Shown here piece after piece: positions 1-9,132 of a stretch of DNA of 64,000 nt. Numbering within the stretch: the first letter of the stretch is position 1; every line of letters begins with the position of its first letter. The notes beneath the pieces were generated by a model that was given only the letters and a program-made list of their open reading frames with translations, made no database searches and was not told where the DNA came from. Made by a program: the position numbers and the translations under genes. The stretch is from contig NZ_CP016895.1 of the NCBI RefSeq assembly GCF_001704115.1, positions 1,178,001-1,242,000 on the forward strand, given 5' to 3'. The stretch is from Acinetobacter larvae. GTDB lineage: Bacteria > Pseudomonadota > Gammaproteobacteria > Pseudomonadales > Moraxellaceae.

Positions 1-1
1 C

Positions 2-631
2 ATGGCATGGACCAAACAGCAAATGGCACAACGCGCTGCACAAGAATTACAAGATGGCTTTTATGTCAACCTTGGCATTGGTTTACCCACGCTGGTTGCC
101 AATTATATTGCAGCAGATCAAACCGTTTGGCTGCATTCTGAAAATGGTTTATTGGGAATCGGTGAGTTCCCAACTGAGGACAGCATTGATGCAGATTTAA
201 TTAATGCGGGGAAGCAAACGGTGACGGTAAAGCCTGGTGGCGCATTTTTCTCGAGTGCTGAGTCTTTTGCCATGATTCGTGGTGGGCATATCGATTTGGC
301 AATTTTAGGGGCGATGGAAGTGTCAGAGCAGGGTGATTTGGCCAATTGGATGATCCCTGGAAAAAAAGTAAAGGGCATGGGGGGGGCGATGGATTTGGTG
401 GCTGGGGTACGTCGTGTCGTGGTGTTGATGGAACATTGTACCAAAGAGGGGCAGTCGAAAATTTTACCACAATGTAGTTTGCCCCTGACTGGGAGCCAAG
501 TGGTCGATCGTATTATCACTGAATATGGTGTATTTGATATAACCGATGCCGGCATCAAAGTGGTTGAACTGGCGGAGGGTGTCAGTTTTGCAGAGGTACA
601 ACAATGCAGTGCTGTTAACTTACTGCAATAA
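2..631 (+). CDS. atoA: 3-oxoacid CoA-transferase subunit B (AtoA/ScoB type)
   Basis: Beta subunit of a two-subunit CoA-transferase that moves CoA between acyl-CoA and a 3-oxoacid such as acetoacetate, in the cytoplasm. The 209 residues cover the family from its N-terminus. The active-site motif SENG holds the probable catalytic Glu47, and the glycine-rich [11 protein letters not shown] segment lies near residue 125. The ATG is the second base of the window, so no ribosome binding site can be seen; the start is accepted because the N-terminus aligns with E. coli AtoA within a few residues. The alpha subunit (AtoD) is not in the window and presumably lies just upstream. A thiolase and a short-chain fatty acid transporter follow, which fits acetoacetate or short-chain fatty acid catabolism. 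Confidence 0.9.
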   Translation: MAWTKQQMAQRAAQELQDGFYVNLGIGLPTLVANYIAADQTVWLHSENGLLGIGEFPTEDSIDADLINAGKQTVTVKPGGAFFSSAESFAMIRGGHIDLAILGAMEVSEQGDLANWMIPGKKVKGMGGAMDLVAGVRRVVVLMEHCTKEGQSKILPQCSLPLTGSQVVDRIITEYGVFDITDAGIKVVELAEGVSFAEVQQCSAVNLLQ

Positions 632-789
632 CGCGCGACAACTGAGTTATTGCACATGCGTTGCGCGCAAACTAAGGCACGTTGAAGCGTATTGGCTGAA
701 GGCTGATATTTAGAAGATCACCATGAATACAGACCTCAAGAACAGCTATTTTTGAAGAGCGGCAATTTTTACGCAAAGGAATGAACAAC

Positions 790-1965
790 ATGAATCCAGT
801 TTATATTGTACAAGGTGCCCGTACTGCAATGGGTGCCTTTCAGGGCAGCCTTGCAACTGTAACGGCACCAGCATTGGCTGCGGCAACGATTAACGCGACC
901 TTGTCGGCATCTGGTTTAAAGCCGGAACAAGTGCAAGAGGTAATTTTAGGTTGTGTATTGCCAGCGGGTTTAAAGCAAGCACCCGCACGTCAAGCCATGC
1001 GTTTGGCGGCTTTGCCAGATTACATTACTGCGACCACGATAAATAAAGTCTGTGGTTCAGGTATGAAAGCAATCATGTTTGCAGCAGATAGTATTTTGCT
1101 TGGGCATGCTGATGTGGTGATTGCTGGGGGCATGGAGTCGATGAGCAATGCACCTTATTTACTGCCGAAAGCACGTGCAGGTTACCGTATGGGGCATGGC
1201 GAGGTCAAAGATCATATGTTTTTGGATGGTCTAGAAGATGCCGGAACGGGCAAAGCGATGGGGGTGTTTGCCCAGCAGATGGCGGATGAAAAAGGCTATA
1301 GTCGGCAACAGATGGATGACTTTGCAATCCGTTCACTGACACGCGCACAACAAGCGATTGCCGCAGGTTATTTTCAAGATGAAATTGTGCCTGTAGAAGT
1401 GCAAACACGCCAAGGCACGGTTTTGGTCAGTGAGGATGAACAGCCTGGCAAAGCCAATCTCGAGAAAATTCCACAGTTAAAAGCTGTATTCCGTCAAGAT
1501 GGTACGGTCACCGCGGCCAATTCTAGTTCAATTTCAGATGGTGCAGCCAGTGTCGTGCTTGCCAGTCAAGCCGTAGTCGATGCAGAGCAATTAACAGCGC
1601 TGGGCAAAATAGTCGCCTATGCCAGTCATGCGCAACATCCGTCTGAATTTACCATTGCACCGATTGGCGCAATAGAGAAAGTATTGCAAAAAGCTGGCTG
1701 GTCTGTTGCAGACGTCGAGCTATGGGAAATCAATGAAGCCTTTGCCATGGTGACTATGGCGGCTATTGATGCCTTGGGCCTAGATGCAGAGCGCGTCAAT
1801 ATTCATGGTGGCGCATGTGCACTGGGGCATCCCTTAGGAGCTTCGGGTGCTCGAATTGTGGTCAGTCTCATGCATGCCTTGAAACGTACAGGTCAACGCA
1901 AAGGGATTGCCAGTTTATGTATTGGTGGTGGTGAAGCAACGGCCATAGCCATCGAAATATGCTAA
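790..1965 (+). CDS. atoB: acetyl-CoA acetyltransferase (thiolase)
   Basis: Thiolase that cleaves acetoacetyl-CoA to two acetyl-CoA, or runs in reverse. The nucleophilic cysteine sits in VCGSGMKA (residue 88 from this start), followed by NEAFA, the GHPLGASG histidine motif (about residue 347) and the second catalytic cysteine in SLCIGGGEA (about 377). An ATG nine bases earlier at 781 is also in frame, but the AAGGA at 776-780 abuts it; the same AAGGA is nine bases from the ATG at 790, so 790 is preferred. It lies 158 bases after the CoA-transferase subunit and before the atoE-like transporter, probably as one acetoacetate/short-chain fatty acid operon. Confidence 0.92.
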   Translation: MNPVYIVQGARTAMGAFQGSLATVTAPALAAATINATLSASGLKPEQVQEVILGCVLPAGLKQAPARQAMRLAALPDYITATTINKVCGSGMKAIMFAADSILLGHADVVIAGGMESMSNAPYLLPKARAGYRMGHGEVKDHMFLDGLEDAGTGKAMGVFAQQMADEKGYSRQQMDDFAIRSLTRAQQAIAAGYFQDEIVPVEVQTRQGTVLVSEDEQPGKANLEKIPQLKAVFRQDGTVTAANSSSISDGAASVVLASQAVVDAEQLTALGKIVAYASHAQHPSEFTIAPIGAIEKVLQKAGWSVADVELWEINEAFAMVTMAAIDALGLDAERVNIHGGACALGHPLGASGARIVVSLMHALKRTGQRKGIASLCIGGGEATAIAIEIC

Positions 1966-2143
1966 GCCTTTGCTGCTTCGGTTTTGCCGATATTTTTGCC
2001 GCAATGCAAGAAATTAAAATTGTTAATTAAAGCTGTTAATTAAATTTTTTAAAAAGCCCTAATGTTCACACGATGTGAATATTTTGCCTGTACTGAGTGG
2101 TTGCACATCGGGCAGGTAAAAGCAGACGACAAGGAATAGCCGT

Positions 2144-3574
2144 ATGTCTACAAATACAACACAAGGTGTTGGTTTTTTTGAACGCATCGCCGTGCGTATC
2201 AGCGATTGGTCTGAGAAATGGTTTCCAGATTCTTATGTATTTGCCTTATTGGGCGTGATTATTGTAGCACTTGCCGCATGGTCGATAGGGGCACCCGCGA
2301 CATCGATTAGCCGTGCTTTTGGCGATGGCTTTTGGAGCCTGATTCCATTTACCCTACAAATGACCATGTTAATCGTCTGTGGTTATGTGGTATCAGTCTC
2401 CAAACCTGTTGAAAAGCTGATACACCTGTTGGCACGTTTGCCCAAAGATGGTCGTATGGCCATCGTGATGGTTGCCTTTGTGAGTTTGAGTATTTCATTG
2501 ATCCAATGGGCAATGAGCACAGTACTCACAGCATTGTTGGTGATTGCACTGGCGAAGCGTAAAGAGCTGAATATGGATTATCGTGCTGCCGCCGCTGCTG
2601 CTTTTGTGGGGATGGGTGCAACCTGGGCACTGGGCTTAAGTTCTTCAGCTGCACAGCTCCAAGCCAATAAAGCCAGTTTGCCCGATAATATTTATCAACT
2701 CACAGGTGTGATCCCTTTTGCAGAAACCATATTTCTATGGCAGTCCATTGTTATTGTATTGGTTTTAATCGTGATTTCTCTGGCGATTGCATATTGGTCT
2801 GCGCCAATGGGGAAAAACGTTAAGCGCCTTGAAGATTTTGCGATAGATTTTGATGAACCGCTAGAGGTCAAAACCGAGCAGCAAACAACGCGACCAGGAG
2901 ACTGGTTAGAAACTACACCGTGGTTGACTATTTTGGTGGCAATCATTGGAATATTTTGGATTTATGATCAGTTTGTGCAACAAGATCCAATGATCGCGAT
3001 TTCCAATTTAAATACCTACAATTTTTTGTTTTTAATGCTTGGTTTGATCTTGCATGGCACGCCACGTCGTTTTTTAAATGCGGTCTATAAAGCGGTACCT
3101 GCTTGCTCGGGCGTCCTGATTCAGTTTCCATTATATGGCAGTATTGCCTATATGATGACCAAGGCGGTGAATATTGAGGGGTATTCGGTATCTCATTATA
3201 TTGCCAATTTCTTTGTGTCGATTTCCAATACAGAAACTTTTCCAGTCGTGATGGGCGTGTATTCAGCGGTATTGGGATTTTTTGTACCGTCTGGTGGCGG
3301 AAAATGGATTATTGAAGCACCTTATGTGATGCAAGCTGCGCATGATTTAAAAGTTCATTTGGGCTGGTCGGTACAAGTGTATAATGCAGCTGAAGCCTTG
3401 CCGAATTTTATTAATCCGTTTTTTATGTTACCCATGCTGGGTATTTTAAAATTAAAAGCCAAGGATGTGATTGGTTTTACTGTGACCCAATTGCTTTTCC
3501 ATCTCCCTGTGGTGTTATTTTTACTTTGGATACTCGGGCGTACATTGACTTATATTCCACCGCAATTTTCTTAA
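2144..3574 (+). CDS. atoE: short-chain fatty acid transporter, AtoE family
   Basis: Integral inner-membrane protein of 476 residues in the AtoE short-chain fatty acid transporter family, expected to import acetoacetate, butyrate or similar acids. The sequence is a series of hydrophobic segments from about residue 30 to the C-terminus. A conserved-looking polar patch, VPSGGGKWIIEAPYVM, lies near residue 380. An AAGGA at 2131-2135 stands eight bases before the ATG. It follows the CoA-transferase and thiolase genes on the same strand, and a strong intrinsic terminator comes 24 bases after its stop, so it is the last gene of this group. The substrate is inferred from the family and neighbours. 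Confidence 0.88.
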   Translation: MSTNTTQGVGFFERIAVRISDWSEKWFPDSYVFALLGVIIVALAAWSIGAPATSISRAFGDGFWSLIPFTLQMTMLIVCGYVVSVSKPVEKLIHLLARLPKDGRMAIVMVAFVSLSISLIQWAMSTVLTALLVIALAKRKELNMDYRAAAAAAFVGMGATWALGLSSSAAQLQANKASLPDNIYQLTGVIPFAETIFLWQSIVIVLVLIVISLAIAYWSAPMGKNVKRLEDFAIDFDEPLEVKTEQQTTRPGDWLETTPWLTILVAIIGIFWIYDQFVQQDPMIAISNLNTYNFLFLMLGLILHGTPRRFLNAVYKAVPACSGVLIQFPLYGSIAYMMTKAVNIEGYSVSHYIANFFVSISNTETFPVVMGVYSAVLGFFVPSGGGKWIIEAPYVMQAAHDLKVHLGWSVQVYNAAEALPNFINPFFMLPMLGILKLKAKDVIGFTVTQLLFHLPVVLFLLWILGRTLTYIPPQFS

Positions 3575-3598
3575 ATTTAATACAGTCATGTCATATCT

Positions 3599-3624
3599 AG
3601 ACCCAGCGCGCTGGGTCTTTTTTT
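3599..3624 (+). terminator. intrinsic terminator after atoE
   Basis: A 10-bp perfect inverted repeat (agacccagcg / cgctgggtct, 3599-3618) is followed directly by a run of T. It separates the ato genes from the mdc operon. Confidence 0.9.
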
Positions 3625-3746
3625 GGGTCTTTTTCATTAGAACATTAACTTGAAGTTAATGAACTGAGATTAAGGTTGATTGATTAAAAGTGTGCAACAG
3701 GCTTTGATAGGTTGAGTCAAAGACTTAACCATCAAAGGGAATTGAT

Positions 3747-5426
3747 ATGCAAAGTTCTGTTGTACAACCCGACAACTTATGGTCAACACGTCGCTATGCC
3801 AAGCAACAAAAAATAGCAAATGCCAAGAAATATACCGATGGTATGGTGATCGCGACGGCGGATATCGTGCGTGTATTGGAGATTTTAATTTGCCCAGGCG
3901 ATAAAGTAGTCTTGGAAGGTAATAATCAAAAGCAAGCCGATTTTTTATCACGATCTTTGGCGCAAGCCAATCCGAAAGTCCTACATGATCTACATATGAT
4001 TATGCCCAGTGTTGGGCGTCCTGAACATCTAGATTTATTTGAACGCGGTATTGCACGTCGATTAGATTTTTCTTTTGCCGGGACACAGAGTTTAAGAATT
4101 AGCCAATTATTAGAAGATGGTTTATTGGAAATTGGCGCCATACATACTTATATCGAGTTGTATTCGAGATTATTGGTTGATTTGATTCCCAATGTAGTGC
4201 TATCAGCCGGTTTTATGGCAGATCGACATGGCAATATTTATACCGGTCCAAGCACTGAAGATTCTCCGGCACTAATTGAACCCGCTGCATTTAGTAACGG
4301 TATTGTGATTGTGCAAGTCAATGAGTTAGTCGATGACGTGACCGATTTACCACGTGTTGATATTCCTGCTTCGTGGGTCGATTTTGTGGTGGTGGCTGAT
4401 CGACCATTTTATATCGAACCTTTATTTACCCGCGATCCCAAACATATTAAACCCGTACATATTTTAATGGCGATGATGGCGATACGTGGCATTTATGAAC
4501 GCCATCAAGTGCAATCTTTAAATCATGGTATCGGTTTTAATACTGCGGCAATAGAGCTTATTTTACCGACTTATGCGGAGTCCTTGGGGCTGAAAGGGAA
4601 AATATGCCGTCATTGGACTTTAAATCCACATCCGACTTTGATTCCTGCGATTGAAACGGGCTGGGTAGAGCATGTGCACTGCTTTGGTACTGAATTAGGC
4701 ATGGAGCAGTATATTGCAGCCCGACCTGATATCTTTTTTACTGGGCGCGATGGTTCTTTACGTTCCAATCGCATGATGTGTCAGCTTGCTGGGCAATATG
4801 CTGTGGATTTATTTATTGGTGCCACCTTGCAAATCGATGCACATGGTCATTCTTCTACGGTGACCAAGGGACGTTTGGCTGGATTTGGTGGTGCGCCCAA
4901 TATGGGGCATGACCCGCGTGGGCGCCGTCATGCCACACCGGCATGGCTGGATATGCGTAGCAGTACCTTTCAAGGGGATGATACCTATTTGGCACGTGGT
5001 AAAAAGCTGGTTGTGCAAATGGTGGAAACTTTTCAAGAGGGCGGAAAGGCGACTTTTGTAGAGCAGTTAGATGCAATCGCAGTGGCGAAAAAAGCAGCCA
5101 TGCCCTTGGCGCCGATCATGATTTATGGCGATGATGTAACGCATTTATTGACAGAAGAAGGCATTGCGTATCTGTATAAAGCCGAAAGCTTGGCACAACG
5201 TGAAGCCATGATTGCCGCTGTTGCCGGCGTGACCGATATTGGTTTAGCGCAGAACCCGCAAACAACGGCACGTTTACGCCAAGACGGTTTGGTGGCATTT
5301 CCTGAAGATTTGGGCATACGACGTACCGATGCAACACGTGAATTATTGGCTGCCAAGAACATTGCAGAATTGGTTCGTTGGTCCGATGGTTTATACCAAG
5401 CACCGGCTCAATTTAGGAGTTGGTAA
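3747..5426 (+). CDS. mdcA: malonate decarboxylase alpha subunit (acetyl-S-ACP:malonate ACP transferase)
   Basis: Alpha subunit (559 residues) of the biotin-independent malonate decarboxylase. It exchanges malonate for acetate on the thiol of the acyl-carrier subunit MdcC, giving malonyl-S-ACP for decarboxylation by MdcD-MdcE. The whole length matches the MdcA family, a CoA-transferase relative. An AAAGGGA at 3734-3740 precedes the ATG. It is the first gene of a tightly packed operon in the order A-B-C-D-E-G-H-L-M; its TAA overlaps the next ATG. The roughly 120 bases between the atoE terminator and this start must hold the operon promoter. Confidence 0.95.
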   Translation: MQSSVVQPDNLWSTRRYAKQQKIANAKKYTDGMVIATADIVRVLEILICPGDKVVLEGNNQKQADFLSRSLAQANPKVLHDLHMIMPSVGRPEHLDLFERGIARRLDFSFAGTQSLRISQLLEDGLLEIGAIHTYIELYSRLLVDLIPNVVLSAGFMADRHGNIYTGPSTEDSPALIEPAAFSNGIVIVQVNELVDDVTDLPRVDIPASWVDFVVVADRPFYIEPLFTRDPKHIKPVHILMAMMAIRGIYERHQVQSLNHGIGFNTAAIELILPTYAESLGLKGKICRHWTLNPHPTLIPAIETGWVEHVHCFGTELGMEQYIAARPDIFFTGRDGSLRSNRMMCQLAGQYAVDLFIGATLQIDAHGHSSTVTKGRLAGFGGAPNMGHDPRGRRHATPAWLDMRSSTFQGDDTYLARGKKLVVQMVETFQEGGKATFVEQLDAIAVAKKAAMPLAPIMIYGDDVTHLLTEEGIAYLYKAESLAQREAMIAAVAGVTDIGLAQNPQTTARLRQDGLVAFPEDLGIRRTDATRELLAAKNIAELVRWSDGLYQAPAQFRSW

Positions 5427-6466
5427 TGCATGCGATGTTAATAAGACCAAGCACTACGCAGCAACGTGAGCGCTATAACCGAGTAACGCTGCGTGAATCT
5501 ATATTTAGCGCTGAGCAAGTCCAGCAGCATCAACGTGTAGTGCAACCAGAGATCACAAACAGTATTTTGGCTCAGCTGGCAGTACAAGCACTGCTGGATG
5601 AAGTCAATTTGACTCCGAAGCCAGCTTTGGTTGATCAACGCGGAGCAGGCGCACATCAGGATTTAAGCCTCCCATTAATGGAAGATTCTGCGCGGAGTCT
5701 TTATACAACTTTTTTGAAAATGGCGACTGCGGCACAACGGCATCAGGCTATCGATCGCGCATTGCGTGCTGAGATTGGGGCAATCGGGCGTCTTGGTGAG
5801 CAACAGATGCTTGAGCGAACGCAGGGCGTAAATACCCATCGTGGTGCAATTTGGGCGATGGGACTCATGGTGACCGCCACTGCATGGCTATGCAAAGTTG
5901 CACGTTTAACAGACCCCTGTATCCCAGCCCATCAGAATTTTTCTGTGCTTAAGGTCTGTGCCGTCGCTGGGCAAATTGCGCGTATTGAAGATCCTTATTT
6001 AAAAAATAACACGCCAACATCGCTCAGTCATGGACAACGTGTGCAACAACGCTATGGGCTTGAGGGCGCGAAACAGCAGGCGCAACAAGGCTTTCCATTG
6101 ATTAGCCGTTTGGGGTGGGTGCAATTACAAGCCGATCGTCATCGTGGTGTAGATGAAGCAAGTGCACGTTTAAATGCTTTATTACGCATGATGACCGTAA
6201 TGAGTGATACCTGCGTAGTGCATCGTGGTGGTCTGTTGGCGTTGCAACGTATGCAACACGGCGCGCAACAGGTTTTAGCCAGTGGTGGATGTAGCACCTT
6301 ATCTGGAAAGGCAGCATTGGCACAATTAGAAAACCAATTATTGGCGATGAATGCTTCACCAGGTGGTGCAGCGGATTTATTGGCAGTGTTGTTATTTATT
6401 GATGCAATCGCAGCAGGACGGGCATGGAAAAACAAGGAAGAAAGCAATGGAAACATTACATTTTGA
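5426..6466 (+). CDS. mdcB: triphosphoribosyl-dephospho-CoA synthase
   Basis: Makes 2'-(5''-triphosphoribosyl)-3'-dephospho-CoA from dephospho-CoA and ATP, the precursor of the prosthetic group carried by MdcC (CitG/MdcB family). The protein is 346 residues. The ATG at 5426 overlaps the mdcA stop (TAATG) and has AGGAG at 5415-5419 six bases upstream; an in-frame TTG at 5420 lies almost on that site and is rejected. The LTPKPALVDQRGAGAHQDLS segment near residue 75 is the family's characteristic N-terminal motif. The last 20 bases overlap mdcC. Confidence 0.93.
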   Translation: MHAMLIRPSTTQQRERYNRVTLRESIFSAEQVQQHQRVVQPEITNSILAQLAVQALLDEVNLTPKPALVDQRGAGAHQDLSLPLMEDSARSLYTTFLKMATAAQRHQAIDRALRAEIGAIGRLGEQQMLERTQGVNTHRGAIWAMGLMVTATAWLCKVARLTDPCIPAHQNFSVLKVCAVAGQIARIEDPYLKNNTPTSLSHGQRVQQRYGLEGAKQQAQQGFPLISRLGWVQLQADRHRGVDEASARLNALLRMMTVMSDTCVVHRGGLLALQRMQHGAQQVLASGGCSTLSGKAALAQLENQLLAMNASPGGAADLLAVLLFIDAIAAGRAWKNKEESNGNITF

Positions 6467-6743
6467 GTATCCGGCGGATGGGATGGTGACACGCTCTGCG
6501 GTGGTGGGCTGTGTTGGGTCTGGTGATTTAGAGGTTTTGGTGCAGCCGAATCCCTTAGATAAAACCCGGATTCAGGTACGCACAGCGATCGATGGCAGCG
6601 CACAGCGGTGGCAGAATTTATTTGAACGGATGTTTGCGGTCAATTTACCACCAGCCGTCGATATACAGATTCATGATTTTGGTGCAACACCGGGCGTAGT
6701 TCGACTTCGATTGGAACAGGCATTGGAGGAGGTGCAGTCATGA
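6447..6743 (+). CDS. mdcC: malonate decarboxylase acyl carrier protein (delta subunit)
   Basis: Small acyl carrier subunit (98 residues) that carries the malonyl and acetyl groups on a phosphoribosyl-dephospho-CoA arm. The GCVGSGDLEV segment places Ser25 at the position known as the attachment site in Klebsiella MdcC. A longer in-frame reading from 6351 exists, but AAGGAAG at 6434-6440 points to the ATG at 6447, which also gives the usual family length. It starts inside the end of mdcB and overlaps mdcD by ATGA, so translational coupling is likely. Confidence 0.93.
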   Translation: METLHFEYPADGMVTRSAVVGCVGSGDLEVLVQPNPLDKTRIQVRTAIDGSAQRWQNLFERMFAVNLPPAVDIQIHDFGATPGVVRLRLEQALEEVQS

Positions 6744-7621
6744 AGAGTAAAACATTGAAGCAGCCACTGCATACAGCATCTGCAAAAGCATTTGCCCACA
6801 ATAAGAGTTTTATTGAATTAGGCGCAAGAGCACGTGTGCAATCACTGGTCGATCAAGGCAGTTTTAGAGAATTGCTTGGACCTTTCCAGCAAGTCATGTC
6901 TCCTTGGCTGATTCAGCAAAATATTATTCCACAATCTGATGATGGTGTCGTGATTGCCAAAGCAACGCTCTCAGCTCAGCCGGTGGTGGTGATCGCCATA
7001 GAGGGTGTCTTTCAAGGAGGGAGTTTAGGCGAAGTCAGTGGTGCCAAGATTGCGGCTGCTTTAGAAATGGCATTGGCTGATAATCAAAATGGAGTGGCGA
7101 CCACTGCAATTTTATTGTTAGAAACCGGTGGGGTAAGGTTACAAGAAGCCAATTTAGGCTTGGCAGCCATTGCTGAAATTCAATCTGCCATTGTGGCTTT
7201 ACGCCGCTATAGACCTGTGATCGCGGTGATTGCGGGGAGTGTGGGTTGTTTTGGTGGGATGTCCATCGCAGCGGGGCTTTGTAGCTATTTGATCATGACA
7301 CAAGAAGGGCGCTTAGGTTTGAATGGTCCGCAGGTGATTGAGCAAGAGGCAGGCACAGCAGAATATGATGCCAAAAATAGACCTTTTATTTGGGGCATTT
7401 GCGGTGGTGAGCAGCGCTATGCCAGTGGGTTGGTTGATGCCTATGTCGAAGATGATTGCACCATGATTCAGCAGCACATCATGGCTTATATGCAACAAGG
7501 CGTACCCGAGCAACATCGTAGTCAACACTATAGCCGGTCTCTGGCTTTGCTACAGCAATTGGATAATAGCCAGCAGTTTAGCCCACAGGATGTGGTGGCA
7601 CTTTATCAAGGAGAAAGCTAA
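6740..7621 (+). CDS. mdcD: malonate decarboxylase beta subunit
   Basis: Beta subunit (293 residues) of the decarboxylase core. With MdcE it converts malonyl-S-ACP to acetyl-S-ACP plus CO2. It belongs to the crotonase/carboxyltransferase-like fold; the glycine-rich stretches GGVRLQEANLGL and GSVGCFGGMSIAAGL (about residues 130-180) would shape the active site and oxyanion hole. The start overlaps the mdcC stop as ATGA, and its own TAA overlaps the mdcE ATG. Confidence 0.94.
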   Translation: MKSKTLKQPLHTASAKAFAHNKSFIELGARARVQSLVDQGSFRELLGPFQQVMSPWLIQQNIIPQSDDGVVIAKATLSAQPVVVIAIEGVFQGGSLGEVSGAKIAAALEMALADNQNGVATTAILLLETGGVRLQEANLGLAAIAEIQSAIVALRRYRPVIAVIAGSVGCFGGMSIAAGLCSYLIMTQEGRLGLNGPQVIEQEAGTAEYDAKNRPFIWGICGGEQRYASGLVDAYVEDDCTMIQQHIMAYMQQGVPEQHRSQHYSRSLALLQQLDNSQQFSPQDVVALYQGES

Positions 7622-8457
7622 TGCATCTTTCAACACGGGGTTTAGATTGGTTTCAGGCATTGACTGAAAATTTTCAAATACGCAAGACAGCCGTTGCCTC
7701 GGTGCAAGCTGCCGATGGTGATTTGCTTGGTTATCCTGTTCGGGTCATTGCTGTGGTTGCCGATCCTCAGAATCTTTATCCAAGAGCACGACAGGGCGAA
7801 GTGGGCTTATTGGAAGGCTGGGCTTTGGCGCAAGTTGTGGATGACTTATTGCAACAAGGGCTGCAACACGCGCAGCAGCAAAAGCCATCGGAAGCCCAGC
7901 ATAGAAAGCGTGCCATTTTATGCATTGTCGATGTACCCAGTCAGGCTTATGGACGCCGTGAAGAACAGTTTGGCATACATCAAGCCTTGGCAGCTGCGGT
8001 TGATCATTATGTACAAGCACGTTTGGCAGGTCATCCAATCGTGAGTTTATTGGTAGGTAAATCGATGTCTGGTGCTTTTTTGGCGCACGGTTATCAAGCC
8101 AATCGCATCATTGCGCTAAATGACCCTGAGGTGATGGTCCATGCCATGGGTAAAGTATCTGCAGCTCGGGTAACTTTACGCAGTGTCGAAGAGTTAGAGG
8201 CGTGGGCGGCGCAGATTGCACCGATGGCATATGACATTGCCAGTTATAACAGTTTGGGATTATTGGCTGCTTGTCTAGATGTCAGTAATCCAGACCAGCC
8301 CAGTGCAGAGGATGTGGCGCTTGTTCGTGCACAGATACATGCGCAAATTCAAGACATTTTACAGCAGGCACGTGTTGACTTCGCTCATCGTTATCAGGCA
8401 AAAAATCGCCAAGCATCGCAACACGTGCGTCAATTGATGGCAGCGCAGTGGTCATGA
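7621..8457 (+). CDS. mdcE: malonate decarboxylase gamma subunit
   Basis: Gamma subunit (278 residues), the partner of MdcD in the malonyl-S-ACP decarboxylase step. The motif GKSMSGAFLAHGYQANRI (about residues 142-160), followed by ALNDPEVMVHAMGK, is typical of the MdcE/carboxyltransferase alpha-like family. The start is fixed by the TAATG overlap with mdcD after an AAGGAGA box. The end overlaps mdcG by ATGA. Confidence 0.94.
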   Translation: MHLSTRGLDWFQALTENFQIRKTAVASVQAADGDLLGYPVRVIAVVADPQNLYPRARQGEVGLLEGWALAQVVDDLLQQGLQHAQQQKPSEAQHRKRAILCIVDVPSQAYGRREEQFGIHQALAAAVDHYVQARLAGHPIVSLLVGKSMSGAFLAHGYQANRIIALNDPEVMVHAMGKVSAARVTLRSVEELEAWAAQIAPMAYDIASYNSLGLLAACLDVSNPDQPSAEDVALVRAQIHAQIQDILQQARVDFAHRYQAKNRQASQHVRQLMAAQWS

Positions 8458-9065
8458 GGCAGTTGTTTAAACCACATGATCTGTTGTGGGGTTTTACTGT
8501 AGACATGCTGAGTGCTGATGCACCCGAATGGGTCGGCTCCGTCGTTGCACAGGCTTTGCCGGTTGTGGTACGTCGCGATCTATGTGCGACAGAACGGATT
8601 GCTGTGGGAATACGTGGCGCACAGCGTTGGCAACGCTATGCCACAGATATGCCCATGAAAGCAGTCAGTTGTTGTATACAACCCGAACAATTAACCACAG
8701 TGGATTTAATGCAGTTTCCGCATTTAAACCAAGCACTTTCTCGGGTGCAAAGTGTGATGCAAGACCATGCCATCAGGCAATGGGGCTATACCGGCAGTGT
8801 TGGCTATGAGTTGGCGACGCATTTAGCTTGCGTCCATCAAGCAAGTGATATTGATTTAATCATTCGCTGTGATCAAGCTTTATCACAAAGCTTTGCACAA
8901 CAGCTGTTACAGGATTTTACCGATGCCCAGCTCAACGTGGATATTCAGTTGCAGACCCCACTGGGGGCGATCGCTCTGAAAGAATGGGCGAGTAAGCGCG
9001 CTAAGGTGTTATTAAAGCGCCAAGATAGTGCGGTATTGGTGAGCAATCCTTGGGCAGCGTCTTAG
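8454..9065 (+). CDS. mdcG: malonate decarboxylase holo-ACP synthase (phosphoribosyl-dephospho-CoA transferase)
   Basis: Transfers the phosphoribosyl-dephospho-CoA group made by MdcB to the serine of apo-MdcC. The 203-residue protein carries a nucleotidyltransferase-type signature, GSVGYELATH then SDIDLIIRC (about residues 107-135). The ATG at 8454 overlaps the mdcE stop as ATGA; a GTG two codons earlier is less likely. The stop codon (TAG, 9063-9065) lies inside the first copy of a 12-bp tandem repeat that fills the gap to mdcH. Confidence 0.92.
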   Translation: MRQLFKPHDLLWGFTVDMLSADAPEWVGSVVAQALPVVVRRDLCATERIAVGIRGAQRWQRYATDMPMKAVSCCIQPEQLTTVDLMQFPHLNQALSRVQSVMQDHAIRQWGYTGSVGYELATHLACVHQASDIDLIIRCDQALSQSFAQQLLQDFTDAQLNVDIQLQTPLGAIALKEWASKRAKVLLKRQDSAVLVSNPWAAS

Positions 9066-9121
9066 GTTAGATCTTAGGTTAGATCTTAGATTAGATCTTG
9101 GGTTGAAGCTTGGGCTGAGTA
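9062..9121 (+). repeat. 12-bp tandem repeat between mdcG and mdcH
   Basis: Five head-to-tail 12-bp units: ttaggttagatc at 9062 and 9074, ttagattagatc at 9086, then ttgggttgaagc at 9098 and ttgggctgagta at 9110. The first two are identical and later ones drift. The mdcG TAG is inside the first copy, so units two and three repeat an in-frame TAG. The repeat ends at the mdcH ribosome binding site and takes the place of the overlap seen at most other mdc junctions. Confidence 0.9.
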
Positions 9122-9132
9122 GGAGGCAATGG

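Noticed and set aside
118..657. Long antisense frame under atoA
   Set aside because: Shadow of a strongly conserved gene on the other strand; composition is that of an antisense frame.
6139..6603. Minus-strand frame of 154 codons over mdcB/mdcC
   Set aside because: Overlaps two well-supported plus-strand genes; no family resemblance.
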